A stretch of 64,000 nt of DNA, taken from contig CAKAKS010000067.1 in the NCBI GenBank assembly GCA_916700875.1, forward strand, positions 29,458,933 to 29,522,932, written 5' to 3'. The notes under the pieces were generated by a model. The model ran no database searches. It was not told the origin of the DNA and worked only from the letters and a program-made list of their open reading frames with translations. Of this stretch, positions 60,963 through 64,000 are shown one piece after another. This DNA comes from Sebastes aleutianus (taxonomy: Eukaryota > Chordata > Actinopteri > Perciformes > Sebastidae). The position numbers and the translations under genes are program-made. Numbering within the stretch: the first letter of the stretch is position 1; every line of letters begins with the position of its first letter.

Positions 60963-61241
60963 GTTTCACTTACACTTTTGAAACGTAGTTATTTTAAGCC
61001 AAAACACAATGTTTTACTCTAAACTTAACTGTTTTTGTTGCCTAAATCTAGAGAAGACTTTTTGTTTGTGTTTAAAACGTAACATTTCATTCAGTTTTGA
61101 ATGTGATAGAACTTGTAAATTTTAAGTTTCGCTTTCACTTTTACAGTGTAGTAGGTGTAGTAGGCCCCGAATGGCCCATATCTGTGGTGACTATAGCAAC
61201 CAACAACGCCAATAATGGCCTGATATTAGTCAAATCGGGTG
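60963..61241 (-). mobile_element. Family C element, truncated reverse copy
   Basis: Reversed, it begins CACCCGATTTGACTAATATC and passes through 'ggccattattggcgttgttg' and 'actacacctactacactgta'. It then runs through 'actgaatgaaatgttac' and a 'tttaggcaacaaaaacagtt' box, in the order of 5328-5610. The other arm is missing: the family G element at 60476-60958 sits exactly where the copy breaks off. Confidence 0.75.
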
Positions 61242-62340
61242 CATTTATTGCCCTTTCTTCACTGAAGCAAAGATTAACTGACCTCACACTAAACCTGGTT
61301 GGTTGCTTTACACAATATATTGCACTAAGCACTGTGTCAAATTGGAAGTAATGTAAGAGAGGTTGACTCCTATTAGAAAGACGTTGCCATCATTTGGCTC
61401 TAATAACTATCATATTCCTGAGTCCTTTAGTGGCTCAGGGGAAGCAGACAATCATCACCCCATACTAGTGCACCGGAATTGGATTGTAATTGGTCTTCAT
61501 GCCCACGTGTGTGTGCACAAGACTGTGTGCACTATGTGAATGTGCAGGCCAAATGGCATCACACCAGGACACAGTCAACAGCTCACAGCCACCGGATCTG
61601 CGTTTTTAACACGTACTGATTCAATTATTTCATCCCAGCTGGAAAAAAAAAAAACACAAACAAACTCATTCCTTTTGATTCTGCAGATTTACTGTGGGGG
61701 GGGTGAGCCTCCAGGGCATTACAGTAGGAAATGGCAAAACCCGCATTTATATGCTGGCTACTTGTGCGCTCTCTCTTTTCATTTAGCAACAGTCAATTTG
61801 AATTATTATTCCGCGGTTCAGTCTCTATTCACTAAGTGGAGGGTGGCGGAGGTCAGAATTGGGGGGGGGGGGGGGGGGGGGGCAGGACGATCCATTGGTG
61901 TCTCTAACAATGCCAGATCTCATTTGGTTGAAATTACCCCTATTACAAAATAAGAGAAACAGACATCTCTCTATTTTTGCTTTTCGACCGCAGGCTGTAT
62001 TATTTAATTTCCTGATGAAGCAATTTAGGTTTCCTGACAGGGTGTGTTTAAGTGGCACAATGGCAGGAGAGAGAAGAGAAGAAGTGGGCGATTGAGGTTG
62101 CACCAGAGAAAGACAGGCACAAATGTAGTGAAAATAGTAGGGGTTTAAACAAATACATTATTATTCGGATATGAACAGAAAATGTACTCTTAATACATAT
62201 GAACGGCATCCTTTTTTAATGCAGTACAAATCATGCAAGATGAGCCAAATAATTATTATGGCCCATTTGTTTGTTGATATTTTTCTCATGTTTTAATCAT
62301 AGACACAGACCAACTTTACATTAATCTTGGACGAGACATT
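61242..62340 (+). other. Intronic stretch with poly-G, no exon recognised
   Basis: Unique-looking. A 22-G homopolymer at 61861-61882 yields poly-Gly/poly-Pro frames on the two strands that are not genes. An A run is at 61643-61654. Confidence 0.4.
61861..61882. repeat. 22-base poly-G tract
   Basis: Uninterrupted G run. It can form G-quadruplex structure and its length is likely variable and hard to sequence. Confidence 0.9.
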
Positions 62341-62985
62341 GAAATGGCTCTAGGGCTTTTTTTTTTTTTTAAAGGGAAACACCACCTAAATTGAAAATTC
62401 CTATATGTTATTTCCGTGGCCTAGGAGAGCTCAATCAATATTTGTGAACATGAGCTCCTCTCTCTCAAAGCCAGAAACCAGAGAAGTAAGTCTCAAACTT
62501 GTGATTGTCATCAAGTATAAAGTCTGGAGCTTCATAAATTATTATTTTTTTTTTTACCCAAATGAGCTTTATTCTATTTTAGCGTTCTCAGTTCTGAAAT
62601 GTATACCCCATAGAAATAGAATAGGAGTAGAACGAACATTGAACTGTTGTCTGTCATTTGACTAGTACAAAAGAAAATGGCGATTGTTGTCAGTTGTTAT
62701 GGTGACGACGCACGCTATTTGGGCAATTAAGTGTGGTCGCAGCTCCAGAGACTGATGGCTGGCTAGTTAGCTAGTATGCTACCAGTGTAGCATTAAAGCA
62801 TGGTGGAATTAGCAAGCTTGCTAACTAGCCAGCTGTCTGCTAGTTAGCTAGCTATAGTCTGCAGAAAATATCACTCATCTGGCGATAGCAATGTGCTTTC
62901 CTACGCTGTGACAAGAGTGTGTGGATGAAGCTTTAAGTTGTTACATTTTCACTCATTTACTACTCCAATGCTCATTTTAGTAGCC
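62341..62985 (+). repeat. Probable interspersed repeat with nested palindromes
   Basis: 'aaagggaaacaccacctaaa' at 62370 and 'gttatttccgtggcctagga' at 62408 match, from memory, a fish MITE-like repeat. 62758-62833 holds a 14-bp perfect stem (GCTGGCTAGTTAGC against its complement at 62820-62833). Inside it are a 7-bp stem (ATGCTAC/GTAGCAT, 62776-62793) and the palindrome AGCAAGCTTGCT (62811-62822). Outer edges are uncertain. Confidence 0.45.
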
Positions 62986-62989
62986 TATT

Positions 62990-63246
62990 ACTGCAAAACC
63001 GAGCTGGAGCAGAGTCCAAAGAGTTTGGTTTCAGTTGACCAATCACAACAGAGTGGGACAGCTGACTGAGCTTTTCGGGAGGGCGAGGCGGGAGCTCAAA
63101 CAGAGCGTTTCAGACAGAGGGTGAAAAGAGGTGCTGCAGCACAGCCGGCGGTATGAGAAGAACAAAGCGTTTAAAGCATGTAAACATGTTCTAGTAGAAT
63201 CTCTAAATTCAAGTATGCACCTGAAAATAAGCATAATAGGTCCTCT
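62990..63246. mobile_element. Family G MITE, left-truncated copy
   Basis: Shares 'gcgtttcagacagagggtga', 'aaagcatgtaaacatgttct' and 'cctgaaaataagcataatag' with the copy at 60476-60958. It ends in GGTCCTCT before TTAA (63247-63250). The left TTAA end is missing or too diverged to see. Confidence 0.65.
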
Positions 63247-63250
63247 TTAA

Positions 63251-63807
63251 GCCCTGGGGAAAAGGAAACTGGTACTAATTGTCGATGTCTTTTCTGTAAG
63301 TCCTTTCATTAAAGATGTACATCTGCACATGCAGGCACACACTGTAGCATAAGAACTTTCAAAACTTTCCCAGCGTGTGATTTGGGGATACCTATGCACA
63401 TCAATAAGTAATCTCCCCCTGGAGTGGGAGTTATGAATAATGCAACTGCCCATATACGTAGCCGTGCCTTTTTAGAAATGTGTTTCTGGAAAGTCGCGGA
63501 AGTACCACACAGTGACAGACAGAGCGTACCTCAACAAATGAACACTGGCAGGGCACATTTTATGTCAAAGACACCCGGGATATTTAATCTCAGTTTCTTG
63601 CAGAACAATTATTCAGCCTGAGAAACAATCAAATTGAAGCCTTCTCATTTGAAATTAATTCATTTTAATGCAGACAGGGGTATCTTACGCTGAAGTGATA
63701 GACCTCGTCTCTCTTTTGGGGACTGGAGGAGTGGATACAAATATTAATAAACCCAAAACCTAGTTTTTTTTTAGTTTTGAAGGGAAATAGGACACATCAG
63801 CCTCCTG

Positions 63808-63845
<38 letters not shown>

Positions 63846-64000
63846 ACATGGGGAGATTGGCTACAGCTCTCAAAATAGCTAAGAGAAATTTAACAGGGAA
63901 AGTGAGGCGTTCAGCTCCTTGATTTCCCCAGTATGATACTAATACAGGAAGGCAGGTAGGTTGGCGAGCAGATTCAAAGCACGTCACGCATCCTCGGGGT
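63251..64000 (+). other. Intronic stretch to the window edge
   Basis: Unique-looking, with a CA microsatellite at 63809-63843. No exon is recognised. Short frames are not called. Confidence 0.4.
63809..63843. repeat. (CA)n microsatellite
   Basis: About 17 CA units. Confidence 0.95.

Noticed and set aside
61825..62103. Poly-Pro and poly-Gly frames around 61.86 kb
   Set aside because: Product of the 22-G homopolymer.

Overview
This is eukaryotic, gene-poor vertebrate DNA. The interspersed repeats point to a ray-finned fish, probably a percomorph: L2/Rex-like LINE pieces, and several MITE families of kinds I recall from fish genomes. No bacterial, viral or organellar gene is visible. Nearly all open frames are short and accidental, from pyrimidine-rich tracts, microsatellites and tandem repeats.

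One real protein-coding exon is recognisable, on the + strand at 39154-39609. It is the first coding exon of a BRINP/FAM5 family gene, closest from memory to BRINP3, with BRINP2 the alternative. It has a strong splice acceptor, a short 5' UTR with an overlapping upstream ORF, a signal peptide, a Ser-rich linker, the conserved N-terminal BRINP motif, and a consensus donor that splits an Arg codon. No further BRINP exon is seen in the remaining 24 kb, so that part is read as intron. The upstream 39 kb is 5' intron or intergenic sequence. It holds candidate promoter or 5' UTR-like tracts (1640-2130, 32260-32640, 34020-34160), but none is proven.

The rest is a layered repeat landscape. I describe these families: (B) a dispersed element with a shared head block and GTTAGGTTTAGG-type boxes, eight copies, two expanded into tandem arrays (263-610 and 46201-46905); (C) a roughly 500-bp MITE with about 80-bp inverted ends (5328-5792, 27449-27978, partial copies near 51.7 kb and 61 kb); (D) TTAA-flanked piggyBac-like elements (17.1, 23.8 and 35.3 kb); (E) an element ending in AGGGCTGTCAA that shares an internal module with D (9.1, 29.4, 48.7 and 56.2 kb); (G) a second TTAA-flanked MITE (60.5 and 63 kb). 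Single elements include a third TTAA-flanked MITE (37968-38328), a PIF/Harbinger-like element with about 58-bp ends (44190-45014), a solo-LTR-like element (14587-15191), hAT-like pieces, and LINE fragments (48.8, 52.1 and 54.8 kb).

Stretches without repeats around the gene (for example 25.1-25.4, 28.5, 36.7-37.0 and 50.6-51.0 kb) look like ordinary unique DNA and could hold conserved regulatory elements. That cannot be shown from one sequence. Family names other than the BRINP call and the clear LINE motifs rest on terminal motifs and recall, not on database searches.
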